A DNA stretch of 64,000 bases from Fodinicola acaciae (GCF_010993745.1 NZ_WOTN01000001.1:1615235-1679234), one strand, 5' to 3'; shown: positions 50,257-59,075, numbered from the stretch's first letter. A program made the numbers and translations. The notes: a model not told the origin generated them from the sequence alone.

Positions 50257-51666
50257 CTAGAAGGCGCCCAGGCCGTGTGGCGTGCCGACGCCGGTCACGC
50301 CGTCCCAGCCGGCGACGCCGGTGCACAGCGCCACGTGCGCCGAGCAGTCGGCCGCGCCGTTCCGCGCGTTGGAGCCGCCGACCACGTCGTCGATCGTGCC
50401 GGCCGCCGCAGCGTACATCGTGTTCGGTCCCTCGACACCGGACACGTGACCACCGCGTGCGTAGAGCCCGGCGAGTAACGGCGACGCCGCGCTCGTACCA
50501 CCGACGACCAGCCAGCCACCGCCGGTGCCACTGTCCGGTGTGTACGTGTCATACACGGCGACGCCGGTGTACGGGTCGGCGTCGGACGACACGTCCGAGG
50601 TGGCGCGGTGACCGCCGCAGTTGGCCGAGACCGCGGCCGGCTGGCCGACTGCCGGCGCCAGATTGGTCGCGCAGCCGCTGCCGGCGCCGACCCAGCTGGT
50701 GGTCCCCTGCGAGTTGGTGAACATGTTGCCCCACGCGGTCTGCGTGTACGTCTGGCCGCCGTCGGCGGTCTTCAGCGTCGTGCCACCGGCCGAGGTCACC
50801 CACGGCAGCTGCTGCGGCCAGATCTGCGTATTGCCGGCATAACCGGCGTCACCGGACGACGCCACCACGGCCATGCCGGGCCGGTGCAGCGCCTTGGCTG
50901 GCGCGCCGGTGCCGATGTAGCTGGCCTGCAGGCCCGGCGGCAGACCGTAGCTCATGCTGACCGCCTTGGCACCGAGCTTGGCCGCCTCGCCGACAGCCGT
51001 GCCGAAGTCGTCGGCCAGCGGCCCCGGCAGGTTGAGCGTCGCCGCCTCCAGCAGCTTCAGCAGGTCCATCGGGATCTGCACGACGGTGATGTGGCAGGTC
51101 GGACAACCGGCCGACGCCATGTCGACGTCCAACGCGGTTTCGGTCGCGTACGACTCCTCGACCGAGGCGAGCGACGAGTTCGGCGCGAGTGGCGCACCGC
51201 CGTGGTAGTCCACGATTTTCAGGCAGCCGTTGCCGGTCGTGCAGGCCGGCAGGCCGTACTGGCTGCGATACGTGGCGAGGTCGGACTCCAGCTTCGGATA
51301 CGCGCCGACCGCGACGATCGACACGGTGTTGGCCTGGCCGACGCTGGCGGCCGGCAGGAAGTAGGCCTTGGCGAGCTCGGCCGGACCGTAACCAGCCGGC
51401 GTCGCGGTCGTCATCGGCGCTGCCGACGCCTTGTCCTTGGTGACGGTCAGCAGATCGCAGCCGAGATTGACCAGCCTGCCGCGCAGGGCGGCCCGGCAGG
51501 TGTGGCGGATTCCGTGGCCGGCGGCCAAAGTGCCGGCGCGAACGGCCTTCGCGACGGCGGTCGCGTTGGGTGTGTTGGGCCCGTGCGCCGCGGCCGGAGC
51601 GGCCGCCAGCACGGCCGCCACCAGGCTGGTGGCCGCCAGTAGTCCGGAGAATCTGCGTACGCGCAC
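50257..51666 (-). CDS. Secreted S53 (sedolisin/kumamolisin-like) serine-carboxyl peptidase
   Basis: The GTG at 51666 gives 469 residues starting with the Sec signal MRVRRFSGLLAATSLVAAVLAAAPAAA-HGP. The catalytic Glu and Asp are in ESYATETALDVDMASAGCPTCHI (E-x3-D), the oxyanion Asp region in VVASSGDAGYAGNTQ, and the nucleophile Ser in GWLVVGGTSAASPLLAGLYA (GTSxxxP). Members cleave proteins at acidic pH outside the cell. A typical activation domain of about 180 residues is not visible; only about 90 residues separate the signal from the catalytic domain, so the protein may be self-active or need another factor. It has eight or more cysteines, several paired (CPTC, CTTGNGC). The longer reading frame from 51816 has no signal. 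Confidence 0.93.
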   Translation of the reverse strand: MRVRRFSGLLAATSLVAAVLAAAPAAAHGPNTPNATAVAKAVRAGTLAAGHGIRHTCRAALRGRLVNLGCDLLTVTKDKASAAPMTTATPAGYGPAELAKAYFLPAASVGQANTVSIVAVGAYPKLESDLATYRSQYGLPACTTGNGCLKIVDYHGGAPLAPNSSLASVEESYATETALDVDMASAGCPTCHITVVQIPMDLLKLLEAATLNLPGPLADDFGTAVGEAAKLGAKAVSMSYGLPPGLQASYIGTGAPAKALHRPGMAVVASSGDAGYAGNTQIWPQQLPWVTSAGGTTLKTADGGQTYTQTAWGNMFTNSQGTTSWVGAGSGCATNLAPAVGQPAAVSANCGGHRATSDVSSDADPYTGVAVYDTYTPDSGTGGGWLVVGGTSAASPLLAGLYARGGHVSGVEGPNTMYAAAAGTIDDVVGGSNARNGAADCSAHVALCTGVAGWDGVTGVGTPHGLGAF

Positions 51667-51833
51667 GCCAACACCGCCTCTGCAGCAGGGATTTACCGTA
51701 CGATGACCCCAAATGACCGCAAAACGTGCCGCGGCCTTCCAGTGCGTGCGAAACCTAATCCCGAGCCGGCGGCGTTGACAAGATTCCTTACCGATTCCGG
51801 TCTGATTTATCCGCAATTTTCCGGTGGATCGCC

Positions 51834-52814
51834 TTAACCGGACCTTTGGCGCGCGCCATCAAGAGGTAAAGCAAGCGGCAAGCCGAAAAGTGGAAACAGC
51901 TCGCTCGCCGACAGGTACGAACACATGCCGGCGATCCGGCCGTCGCGGACGTCGAAGAGCACCAGGGCCCATGGCACGAGGGCGTCGCCGCGCGGCACGT
52001 ACTGGCCGTACGCCGGCACCCCGTTTGCCGCCGTAGGAACGAAACGCGAGCCATGGCAACTGCCGTCGGAGCCGCGCAACGCGGTCGCGATGTGTTCGCG
52101 GCCGCGCAGCCACCAGGCGAACGGCGGCATGGACATCGTCGCGTCCTCGTGCAGCAAGGCGGTCAGCGCGTAAACGTCATAGCGTTCGAATGCCGCGATA
52201 TAGCGCTCAAGCAGCTTTCGCTGCTCGTCGCCCAACGGCTCGCCGCCGCTCAGGTCGCGTGACTGCATGGTCGTACGCGCGCGTTGCAACGCGCTGTTCA
52301 CGGACGCGACGGACGTGTCGAGCAGACCGGCCACCTCGTCTGCCTTCCAACGCAGCACGTCTCGCAGGATGAGTACGGCGCGCTGGCGTGGCCGCAGATG
52401 CTGGAGCGCGGCGACGAACGCGAGCCGGATGGTCTCGCGCTCCACCGCCAACTCAGCGGGATCGGCAGCACTGAGCACGCGGCTGTCCGGCACCGGCTGG
52501 ATCCACGCGGTCTCCGGCAGCGGCGCGTCGAGGCCGGGGCCAGGCTGCGCCGGACCGCTCAGATCCATCGGACGCGCCCGGCGCTGGCCGCTGCGCAACA
52601 TGTCGAAGCAGACATTCGTGGCGATCGCGTAGAGCCACGTCTTGAACGACGCGCGACCGGCGCGGAAACTGTCGATCCCCCGCCACGCGCGTACGAACGC
52701 CTCCTGGACGGCGTCCTCGGCCTCGGAGCCGGAACCGAGCATGCGATAGCAATAGCCCGTGAGCGCCGCTCGGTGCTCCTCGAGCCGTACGTCGATCTCC
52801 GCGGTCACGCTCAC
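51834..52814 (-). CDS. ECF RNA polymerase sigma factor with C-terminal SnoaL-like domain
   Basis: The GTG at 52814 gives 326 residues. Sigma region 2 is LEEHRAALTGYCYRMLGSGSEAEDAVQEAFVRAWRGIDSFRAGRASFKTWLYAIATNVCFDMLRSGQRR (residues 10-80). Region 4 is FVAALQHLRPRQRAVLILRDVLRWKADEVAGLLDTSVASVNSALQRARTTM (about 145-200). The last 120 residues form a SnoaL_2/NTF2-like domain (LLERYIAAFERYDVYALTALLHEDATMSMPPFAWWLRGREHIATAL). This is the large-ECF (SigG/SigJ-like) type, in which the attached domain acts instead of an anti-sigma factor. No anti-sigma gene is adjacent, which fits. The spacing Pro-rich linker (GLDAPLPETAWIQPVPD) is typical. Confidence 0.93.
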   Translation of the reverse strand: MSVTAEIDVRLEEHRAALTGYCYRMLGSGSEAEDAVQEAFVRAWRGIDSFRAGRASFKTWLYAIATNVCFDMLRSGQRRARPMDLSGPAQPGPGLDAPLPETAWIQPVPDSRVLSAADPAELAVERETIRLAFVAALQHLRPRQRAVLILRDVLRWKADEVAGLLDTSVASVNSALQRARTTMQSRDLSGGEPLGDEQRKLLERYIAAFERYDVYALTALLHEDATMSMPPFAWWLRGREHIATALRGSDGSCHGSRFVPTAANGVPAYGQYVPRGDALVPWALVLFDVRDGRIAGMCSYLSASELFPLFGLPLALPLDGARQRSG

Positions 52815-52978
52815 CCGACCGAGTCTACGGACCACCGCTGGCGTGACCTAAGACGCACAGCCGATTTCCAGTCACGCAAGGAAAGTCTCTTGACGTTGCG
52901 ATGCCTTTCGTGGACCGTGTCGATGCCTTTACGACGGAGATCAGCCTTTACGGTTTCATGGCGGATGAAAGGTGCGAT

Positions 52979-53971
52979 GTGACCATGACAGGGACGTTCT
53001 CCACCTCTGTCGACCTTACCGGACCACTGTCGGTGCAGGTGTCCATCAATCCGTTGGTCAGCGCGTTTTCGCTGGTCGCCGACAGCATCGGCGGCCGGTC
53101 GCAGGGGACGCCGGAGGCCGTACGGTCGACGGTCCGATCGGCCGTGTCGCATCCGGACGTGTTGCGACCACTGTTCGCGCGAGAGTCGTCCGCCGTTCCT
53201 GACTGTCTCGTACCTTTTGGCCGGCCCGGCAACGCGGCGATGGCCGACCAGTTGGCCGAGTTACGTGCGGTCTCGGCCAGTAACCTGGTCGGCGAGATCG
53301 ACCAGACGTACGACGGCCGACCGCCGGCCTGCTGGCGTCCGGTGCTCAGCCAGCCACACCGCTGGCTCGACGCGTACGCGACCGCGCTCACCGAGGCGTG
53401 GACGGCGACCCAACGGCTGTGGAGCCGCGCTCGCAGCCTGCTCGCCGCCGAGACCGACCGGATCGGCGCGGCCGTCGTGACCGACGCCGTCGACGTGTTG
53501 CTGAGCAGCCTGAGCAGCCGGTTTCGTTATTCCGACGGCCGGCTCCTGCTGCCGGACGCCTTCCCGGTCGCCACCGGAACCGCCGGCCGGCCGCTCGTAC
53601 TCGTGCCGGTGGTGTCCGGGATCGGCGCCAACACCTTCAACCTGGACCGGCCCGACCTGGTGTGGATCGGCTATCCGGTGCCCGGGATCGGCAACCTCTG
53701 GGAACGCGAGCCGCCGGCCGCCTGCGGATCCGACCCGCTGCGCATCCTGATCGGACCCGTACGCGCCACGCTGCTGCGCGGACTGTCGGCGCCGATGAGC
53801 ATGAGCGACGCGGCCGCGCTGGCCGCCTGCAGCGCGACGACGATGACACATCACTGCCAGTATCTGGAGCGAGCCGGCCTCATCTACCGGCACCGGCGGC
53901 AACGTACGGTGATGATCCATCGCTCGGTCCGCGGCGACAACCTGGTCGACCTCTTCGCCACGGCTTGTTGA
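52979..53971 (+). CDS. ArsR-type winged-helix regulator (DUF5937-like architecture)
   Basis: The GTG at 52979 follows AAGG by six bases and gives 330 residues; ATG at 52985 and 52901 are alternatives. The first 240 residues form an alpha/beta effector domain (VQVSINPLVSAFSLVADSIGG, LFARESSAVPDCLVPF). The last 90 form a winged helix: LRILIGPVRATLLRGLSAPMSMSDAAALAACSATTMTHHCQYLERAGLIYRHRRQRTVMIHRSVRGDNLVDLF. An ArsR-like HTH at the C-terminus with a large N-domain is common in actinomycetes and not linked to metals. It is separated from the divergent sigma gene by 165 bp and may be stress-related, but no target is seen. The stop lies inside the bidirectional terminator. Confidence 0.8.
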   Translation: MTMTGTFSTSVDLTGPLSVQVSINPLVSAFSLVADSIGGRSQGTPEAVRSTVRSAVSHPDVLRPLFARESSAVPDCLVPFGRPGNAAMADQLAELRAVSASNLVGEIDQTYDGRPPACWRPVLSQPHRWLDAYATALTEAWTATQRLWSRARSLLAAETDRIGAAVVTDAVDVLLSSLSSRFRYSDGRLLLPDAFPVATGTAGRPLVLVPVVSGIGANTFNLDRPDLVWIGYPVPGIGNLWEREPPAACGSDPLRILIGPVRATLLRGLSAPMSMSDAAALAACSATTMTHHCQYLERAGLIYRHRRQRTVMIHRSVRGDNLVDLFATAC

Positions 53972-54028
53972 TCACGGGAAATCCCGCACGTTTCGGACCC
54001 GAAACGTGCGGCATTTTCCCATGATCAA
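53968..54028. terminator. Bidirectional terminator containing both convergent stop codons
   Basis: The outer arms TTGATCA (53968-53974) and TGATCAA (54022-54028) carry the TGA stops of the genes on each strand (53969-53971 and 54027-54025). The inner stem CCGCACGTTTCGG (53984-53996) pairs perfectly with 53999-54011, and the middle GGGAAAT/ATTTTCCC adds further pairing. Confidence 0.88.
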
Positions 54029-55041
54029 GAGTCGCAGCCGCAGGAGTCGCGGTGGACGAGGCGTGGCGCCAGCCGGTCGGAGTGTGGTTTGCGGGCCGGG
54101 TCGGCGAGGCGGTCCAGCAGCCGTTGTACGGCCAGCGTGCCGATGTCGTGCGTCGGCTGCGCCATCACGGTGAGCCGAGGCGAGAAGTCCGCGGCCCACG
54201 AGAAGTCGTCGAAGGCCACCAACGCCATGTCGTCCGGCACACGCAGGCCGGCCTCGCGGATCGCGCGTACGGCGCCGATCGTCATCATGTTGTTGCCGAC
54301 CACCACCGCCGTCGGCCGCTCGTCCAGCTCCAGCAACGCGTGCATCGCCTTGCAGCCAGCGTTTTGCTCGGAGTCGCCGTCCACGACCAGGTCCTCAAGC
54401 ACCGGCAGCCCGCAGCGCTGGAGACCGCGCCGATAACCTTCGTCGCGCTCGACGGTCGTGCTGAAACCGGCGCGGCCGCGTACGAACGCGACCCGCCGGT
54501 GGCCGTTGCCGGCCAGGTGCGCGACCAGCTCGGCGACCGGCTCCGCGTTTTCCGGTCCCACCTGGTCGAACCGGTCGTCCACCATCCGGTCGACGAACAC
54601 AGCCGGCACGTCGCGGTCGGCAAGGTAGCCGATCGTGCGCGCCGGGTCGATCGACGGCGCCACGATCAGGCCGTCGACGCGGCGCTGGTGAAGGGCCTGC
54701 ACGACCGACAGCTCGTTGTCCGGTTCGTCGTGCGAGTCGGCCAGCAGCAACGTGTAGCCGGCGCGTACGACCGCCGCCTCGATCCCCTGCAGCACCTCGA
54801 CCAGTGACGGGTTGGAGATCGCCGACACGACCACGCCGATCGACCGCGTCCGCTGCGTGACCAGGGCTCTGGCCAGCACGTTGTGCGTGTAGCCGGTCTC
54901 GGCGATCGCGGCCAGTACGGCCTGCCGCGTCTCGTCGCGCACCACCCTGGTGCCGTTGAGCACGTGCGACACGGTCGCGATGGACACACCGGCCAGGCGG
55001 GCGACCTCGGTCATCGTCACCGCCGGCTTGCTTCTGGTCAT
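54025..55041 (-). CDS. LacI-family regulator of the polyol-type operon
   Basis: The ATG at 55041 gives 338 residues with the HTH VTMTEVARLAGVSIATVSHVLNGTRVVRDETRQAVLAAIAETGYTHNVLARALVTQRTRSIGVVV, including the hinge helix. The sensor domain (NPSLVEVLQGIEAAVVRAGYTLLLADSHDEPDNEL, DGLIVAPSIDP, GHRRVAFVRGRAGFSTTVERDEGYRRGL, VVVGNNMMTIGAVRAIREAGLRVPDDMALVAFDDF) binds a sugar or polyol. The last residues SCGCDS are unusual and short. It is read divergently from the transporter genes at 55164, and tandem operator sites lie between them (55073-55096). It likely represses both directions. A later start at the in-frame GTG is not supported. Confidence 0.93.
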   Translation of the reverse strand: MTRSKPAVTMTEVARLAGVSIATVSHVLNGTRVVRDETRQAVLAAIAETGYTHNVLARALVTQRTRSIGVVVSAISNPSLVEVLQGIEAAVVRAGYTLLLADSHDEPDNELSVVQALHQRRVDGLIVAPSIDPARTIGYLADRDVPAVFVDRMVDDRFDQVGPENAEPVAELVAHLAGNGHRRVAFVRGRAGFSTTVERDEGYRRGLQRCGLPVLEDLVVDGDSEQNAGCKAMHALLELDERPTAVVVGNNMMTIGAVRAIREAGLRVPDDMALVAFDDFSWAADFSPRLTVMAQPTHDIGTLAVQRLLDRLADPARKPHSDRLAPRLVHRDSCGCDS

Positions 55042-55072
55042 CGCCACCCCCACGGTCAGCGCGACCATATCA

Positions 55073-55096
55073 CGTAAACGCTTGCGTAAACGCTTA
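55073..55096. promoter_or_regulatory. Tandem LacI-type operators, 12-bp direct repeat
   Basis: CGTAAACGCTTG (55073-55084) and CGTAAACGCTTA (55085-55096) are adjacent copies with LacI-type AAACGCTT cores, and they are followed by CGTG, giving an overall near-palindrome. The repeats lie 32 bp from the regulator start and about 68 bp before the binding-protein gene. Confidence 0.75.
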
Positions 55097-55163
55097 CGTG
55101 CCCGTACGGTGCCTGCAGAGGCGTACCAAGAGAGATGCCGGTCACAACCGAAGAGGAGCGCCT

Positions 55164-56513
55164 GTGAAGACCCCCCGCACGCACAGATGGCGCCTGATCA
55201 CCGCCGGTCTCACGGCCGTGCTGATGCTCGGAGGCTGCGCCGGCGCCGGCGCTCTGGGTGCCGGCGGCGGCATCAGCCTGACCGTCGCGATCGTGGCCAA
55301 CCCGCAGATGAAGGACGCCATTCAGCTGTCCAGCCAGTTCACCCGCGACCATCCGGAGATCCACCTGCGCTTCGTGACGCTGCCGGAGAACGAGGCGCGC
55401 GCCAAGATCACCGCGTCGGTGGCGACCCAGGGCGGCGAGTACGACATCACCATGATCAGCAACTTCGAGGCGCCGCAGTGGGCCCAGAACGGCTGGCTGA
55501 CCAACCTCACGCCGTACATGTCGGCCGGCTACGACGCCAACGACTTCGTGCCGTCGATCCGCGAGTCCGTTTCCTACCACGGCGGCATGTACGCCGCGCC
55601 GTTCTATGGCGAGTCGTCGTTTTTGGCTTATCGTAAGGATCTTCTCGCCAAGGCCGGCCTGACGATGCCGGCGCGTCCGACCTGGCCACAGGTCGCCGCG
55701 ATGGCCGCGAAGCTCAACAACCCCAAAGGCGGCGTCGCTGGCATCTGCCTGCGCGGCCTGCCCGGCTGGGGTGAGGTGCTGGCGCCGCTGGACACCGTCA
55801 TCAACACCTTTGGCGGGCGCTGGTTCGACGAGAAATGGAACGCGCAGCTGACCTCTCCAGAGGTGCGCAAGGCCGTCCAGTTCTACGTCGACACCGTACA
55901 AAAATATGGCGAGCCAGGCGCGGCCATCAGCGGATTTTCCGAGTGTGTCACGCAGTTCAGCCAGGGCCAGGTGGCGATGTGGTACGACGCCACCTCGATG
56001 GTGAGCACGATCGAGGACCCGGCCAACAGCAAGGTCGCCGGCAAGATCGGCTACGCGCCGGCGCCGGTCGTCGCGACACCGGCCTCCGGCTGGCTCTACA
56101 CCTGGGCGCTCGGAATTCCGTCGACGTCACAACACAAACAGGCCGCGTGGGACTTCATCCAGTGGATGACCAACAAGAAATACATGACGACCGTCGGCAG
56201 CCAGCTCGGCTGGGCCCGGGTGCCACCGGGAAGTCGTTTGTCCACCTACCAGATCCCGCGGTACGCGGCGATCGCCAAGCCATACGCGGAGGCCACGCTG
56301 TCCGCGATGCGCACCGCCGACCAGGCGCATCCGACCGCGAAACCGGTGCCATATCAGGGAATCCAGTTCGTCCGGATACCGGAGTTCCAGGATCTGGGCA
56401 CCCGGGTGAGCCAGCAGATCGCCGCGGCGATCGCCGGCAACATCACCGTCGACCAGGCACTGCAACAGTCGCAGCAATACGCCGAGACCGTCGGCGAGAC
56501 GTACCGGCAATAG
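55164..56513 (+). CDS. Sugar/polyol-binding lipoprotein of an ABC importer
   Basis: The GTG at 55164 has GAGGAG five bases upstream and gives 449 residues. The signal KTPRTHRWRLITAGLTAVLMLGGCAG has a lipobox (LGGC). The binding domain resembles sorbitol/mannitol-type solute-binding proteins (MtlE/SmoE group): ISLTVAIVANPQMKDAIQLSSQFTRDHPEIHLRFVTLPENEARAKITASVATQGGEYDITMISNFEAPQWAQNGWLTNLTPYMSAGYD, YAAPFYGESSFLAYRKDLLAKAGL, GGRWFDEKWNAQLTSPEVRKA. It captures substrate outside the cell for the permeases at 56523 and 57452. Substrate identity is inferred from family resemblance only. The leader of 67 bp carries the tandem operators. Confidence 0.92.
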   Translation: MKTPRTHRWRLITAGLTAVLMLGGCAGAGALGAGGGISLTVAIVANPQMKDAIQLSSQFTRDHPEIHLRFVTLPENEARAKITASVATQGGEYDITMISNFEAPQWAQNGWLTNLTPYMSAGYDANDFVPSIRESVSYHGGMYAAPFYGESSFLAYRKDLLAKAGLTMPARPTWPQVAAMAAKLNNPKGGVAGICLRGLPGWGEVLAPLDTVINTFGGRWFDEKWNAQLTSPEVRKAVQFYVDTVQKYGEPGAAISGFSECVTQFSQGQVAMWYDATSMVSTIEDPANSKVAGKIGYAPAPVVATPASGWLYTWALGIPSTSQHKQAAWDFIQWMTNKKYMTTVGSQLGWARVPPGSRLSTYQIPRYAAIAKPYAEATLSAMRTADQAHPTAKPVPYQGIQFVRIPEFQDLGTRVSQQIAAAIAGNITVDQALQQSQQYAETVGETYRQ

Positions 56514-56522
56514 GGAGTGCAG

Positions 56523-57455
56523 ATGACCACCATCGCAACCGGCATGCGTCCGCTGACCAGAGCGGAGAAACAGACGGTCCGGCGAGAGGGCTGGTCGCGG
56601 CGGCTGCCGCTGCTGCCGGGCCTGGTCTTCGCCATTATCGTCACCCAGCTGCCGTTCCTGTTCACGCTGTTTTACTCGGTGCAGTCGTGGAACCTGGTCC
56701 GCCCCGGCTCGCAACACTTTGTCGGACTGGAAAACTACGCGCGGGTGTTCACCGACAGCGTGTTCCGGCAGGCCGCGCTGAACACCATCCTGATCACCGC
56801 CGGCTGCGTGATCGTCGCGATGCTGCTGGGAATTGGCCTCGCATTGTTGCTCGACCGCGCGTTTCCCGGCCGGGCCGTCGTGCGTACGCTGCTCATCACG
56901 CCGTTCCTGATCATGCCGGTGGCCGGCGCGCTGCTCTGGAAAACCACCATGTTCGACCCGACTTTTGGTCTGGTCAATGCGGTCCTGCGGGTGTTCGGCG
57001 CCGGTGACACCGCCTGGGTCGCGGAGTTTCCACTGACGTCGGTGATCGCCGCGCTGGTCTGGCAGTGGACGCCGTTCATGATGTTGCTCGTACTCGCCGG
57101 CCTGCAAAGCCAGTCGCACGAGGTGCTGGAGGCCGCGTCGGTGGATGGCGCCAACCGCTGGCAGACCTTCGTTTCGGTGACACTGCCGCATCTGCGCCGC
57201 TACATCGAGCTCGGCGTGCTGCTCGGCGCGATCTACGTCGTCAACACCTTCGACCAGATCTACATGATGACGCAGGGCGGACCGGGCACCTCCAGCACCA
57301 ACCTGCCGTTTTACCTGTATCAGCGCGCGTTTCTCGGCTTCGACATCGGCCAGGCGGCCGCGCTCGGTGTCGTCGTCGTGGTCGGCACCATCATCGTCGC
57401 GACCGTCGCGCTCCGGCTGATCTTCAAGAGCTTCACCGCCGCGGAGGGATCATGA
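56523..57455 (+). CDS. Sugar/polyol ABC permease, MalF type
   Basis: The ATG at 56523 has GGGAG five bases before it and gives 310 residues; GTG at 56517 is rejected. Six membrane helices are predicted, starting RLPLLPGLVFAIIVTQLPFLFTLFYSVQSW. The EAA loop is SHEVLEAASVDGANRWQTFVSVTLPHLRRYIELGVLLGAI, followed by VVNTFDQIYMMTQGGPGTSSTNLPFYLYQRAFLGFDIGQAAALGV, typical of SmoF/MtlF permeases. It follows the binding-protein gene by nine bases and overlaps the next permease by four. Confidence 0.94.
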   Translation: MTTIATGMRPLTRAEKQTVRREGWSRRLPLLPGLVFAIIVTQLPFLFTLFYSVQSWNLVRPGSQHFVGLENYARVFTDSVFRQAALNTILITAGCVIVAMLLGIGLALLLDRAFPGRAVVRTLLITPFLIMPVAGALLWKTTMFDPTFGLVNAVLRVFGAGDTAWVAEFPLTSVIAALVWQWTPFMMLLVLAGLQSQSHEVLEAASVDGANRWQTFVSVTLPHLRRYIELGVLLGAIYVVNTFDQIYMMTQGGPGTSSTNLPFYLYQRAFLGFDIGQAAALGVVVVVGTIIVATVALRLIFKSFTAAEGS

Positions 57456-58288
57456 CCACGCCTCGTACGGACCGCCGCTGGCGGCCGGGCTCGACCGCGC
57501 TCACCGCTCTCACCTGGATCATCGGCATCGGGTTCTTCTTTCCGGTGCTGTGGATGTTTCTCACCGGCTTCAAGACCGAGGGCGACGCCTACACCAACCC
57601 GCCGCGGCTGTTTTTCCTGCCGACACTCGAACAGTACGAGCAGGTGTTCGCGCGCGGCGTCGTGCCGTATCTGCTCAACTCGGCTTTCGCCACCATCATG
57701 TCGACACTGCTGGTGCTGGTGCTGGCGATCCCGACCGCGTACGCGGTGTCGATCCGGCCGGTGAAGAAGACCCAGGACGTGCTTTTCTTCTTCATCTCCA
57801 CCAAAATGCTGCCGGTGGCCGCGGTCATCGTGCCGCTCTACGTCGCCGCCAAGCAGCTGGCGATGCTGGACAACATCTGGACGCTGGTCGTCCTCTACAC
57901 CGCGATGAACCTGCCGATCGCGGTGTGGATGATGCGGTCGTTTTTCCTTGAGGTGCCCAAAGGCATCATCGAGGCGGCCCAGGTCGACGGCGCCGGCCTG
58001 CCGCGTATCCTCCGGCAGATCATGCTGCCGGTGGTTGCTCCCGGCGTCGCCGCCACCGCGCTGATCTGCGTGATCTTCGCGTGGAACGAGTTTTTCTTCG
58101 CGGTCAACCTGACCGCGGCGCGCGCCGCGACCGTGCCGGTGTTCCTGGTCGGTTTCATTACCAGCGAAGGACTTTTCTGGGCCCAGCTGTCGGCGGCTGC
58201 CACGCTGGCCTCGCTGCCGGTCATCATCTGTGGCTGGATCGCACAGAAACAGCTGGTCCGCGGCCTGTCCATGGGTGCGGTCAAGTAA
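57452..58288 (+). CDS. Sugar/polyol ABC permease, MalG type
   Basis: The ATG at 57452 overlaps the upstream stop (ATGA) and gives 278 residues. Helices include TALTWIIGIGFFFPVLWMFLTGF, LLNSAFATIMSTLLVLVLAIPTAYAV, DVLFFFISTKMLPVAAVIVPLYVAAKQL and ALICVIFAWNEFFFAVNLT. The EAA motif is VPKGIIEAAQVDGAGLPRILRQIMLPVVAPGVAATALI. The motif QDVLFFFISTKMLPVAAVIVPLY resembles the SmoG/MtlG group. A reading frame open upstream to 57065 overlaps the other permease and has no support. No ATPase or polyol dehydrogenase follows, and the operon ends at a family 2 hairpin. Confidence 0.94.
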   Translation: MTTPRTDRRWRPGSTALTALTWIIGIGFFFPVLWMFLTGFKTEGDAYTNPPRLFFLPTLEQYEQVFARGVVPYLLNSAFATIMSTLLVLVLAIPTAYAVSIRPVKKTQDVLFFFISTKMLPVAAVIVPLYVAAKQLAMLDNIWTLVVLYTAMNLPIAVWMMRSFFLEVPKGIIEAAQVDGAGLPRILRQIMLPVVAPGVAATALICVIFAWNEFFFAVNLTAARAATVPVFLVGFITSEGLFWAQLSAAATLASLPVIICGWIAQKQLVRGLSMGAVK

Positions 58289-58297
58289 GGACCAGGG

Positions 58298-58347
58298 CGA
58301 GGGTGACGTTTGGCGGCCGTGAAATGCGGCGCCAAGCGTCACCCTCG
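58298..58347. repeat. Family 2 hairpin after the polyol permease operon
   Basis: The 18-bp arms 58298-58315 and 58330-58347 pair except for one G-U, with GAGGGTGACG/CGTCACCCTC identical to the copies at 31900 and 60032. It lies nine bases after the permease stop at 58288 and 22 bases beyond the stop of the leftward gene at 58370, so it can terminate both. Confidence 0.88.
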
Positions 58348-58369
58348 ACGCGGACGGCGCCGAGGAGGC

Positions 58370-59059
58370 CTAACGTGTGATGGGCGCGGCCTGCAGCAGC
58401 AGCCGGCAGGAGCGCCCTCCGATAACCGCGTCGAGCTCGACGCCTCCGGACAGCCCGCCGGAAGCGGCCTCGGCGGCCGGCAGCCGCAGCGACTCACCCG
58501 GACCGAGCAGGCGGCCTGAGGTGTCGGACGGCGCGACGACCGGCGTGGCAGCCAGTACGGCGCCGTCGGCGTCCCGGACGACGTACGTCCCTCGCAACGT
58601 CGCCAGCGAACCGAGCTCGACCGGCCGATCGCCCGCCGCTGTGAGTACGAACGCGCCGTCGCGGTCGATCCACAGCCGTACGGCTTCGGCGGGATGCTCC
58701 AGCAGCGTCGCGATGGCCTGTTGAAGCAGCGACTCCACCTCGTCGAGCGGCGCCGGGGCATAGCCGGGAATCATCACCTCCCACCCAGCGGTGGCCAGAT
58801 GGCGTACGACGGAGCCGGGAATCGCCGGCTCGGCAGGCACGACCGGCGCACCGCCGGCGAGCAACGACCGCAGTCGCGAGAGCACGCCGCTGTCCAGTGC
58901 TCCCTCGAACGTGCCAAGGGTGTCGAGCGGACCGGCCGTGGGCAGCGACATCGATGAGCCGACGAACAACCGGCCCGTGCCGCCGGGCTCTATGGCCAGC
59001 CGCACGTCCGTACGCTGGCTCCCCCCGGACGCGGCGTACCGGATCTGGTCGTCGGCCAC
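58370..59059 (-). CDS. Uncharacterised protein, partner of the HExxH protease gene
   Basis: The GTG at 59059 follows GGAG by five bases and gives 229 residues (GTG at 59065 adds two). The N-terminal part VRLAIEPGGTGRLFVGSSMSLPTAG, the middle GYAPAPLDEVESLLQQAIATLLEHPAEAVRLWIDRDGAFVL and the end VELDAVIGGRSCRLLLQAAPITR suggest alternating beta strands and one long helix. No signal peptide, membrane helix or recognised motif is seen. It lies 17 bp after the metalloprotease stop on the same strand, so the two form an operon. A binding or inhibitory role toward the protease is a guess from proximity. Confidence 0.65.
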   Translation of the reverse strand: MADDQIRYAASGGSQRTDVRLAIEPGGTGRLFVGSSMSLPTAGPLDTLGTFEGALDSGVLSRLRSLLAGGAPVVPAEPAIPGSVVRHLATAGWEVMIPGYAPAPLDEVESLLQQAIATLLEHPAEAVRLWIDRDGAFVLTAAGDRPVELGSLATLRGTYVVRDADGAVLAATPVVAPSDTSGRLLGPGESLRLPAAEAASGGLSGGVELDAVIGGRSCRLLLQAAPITR

Positions 59060-59075
59060 GAGCACTCCTTTCGGT

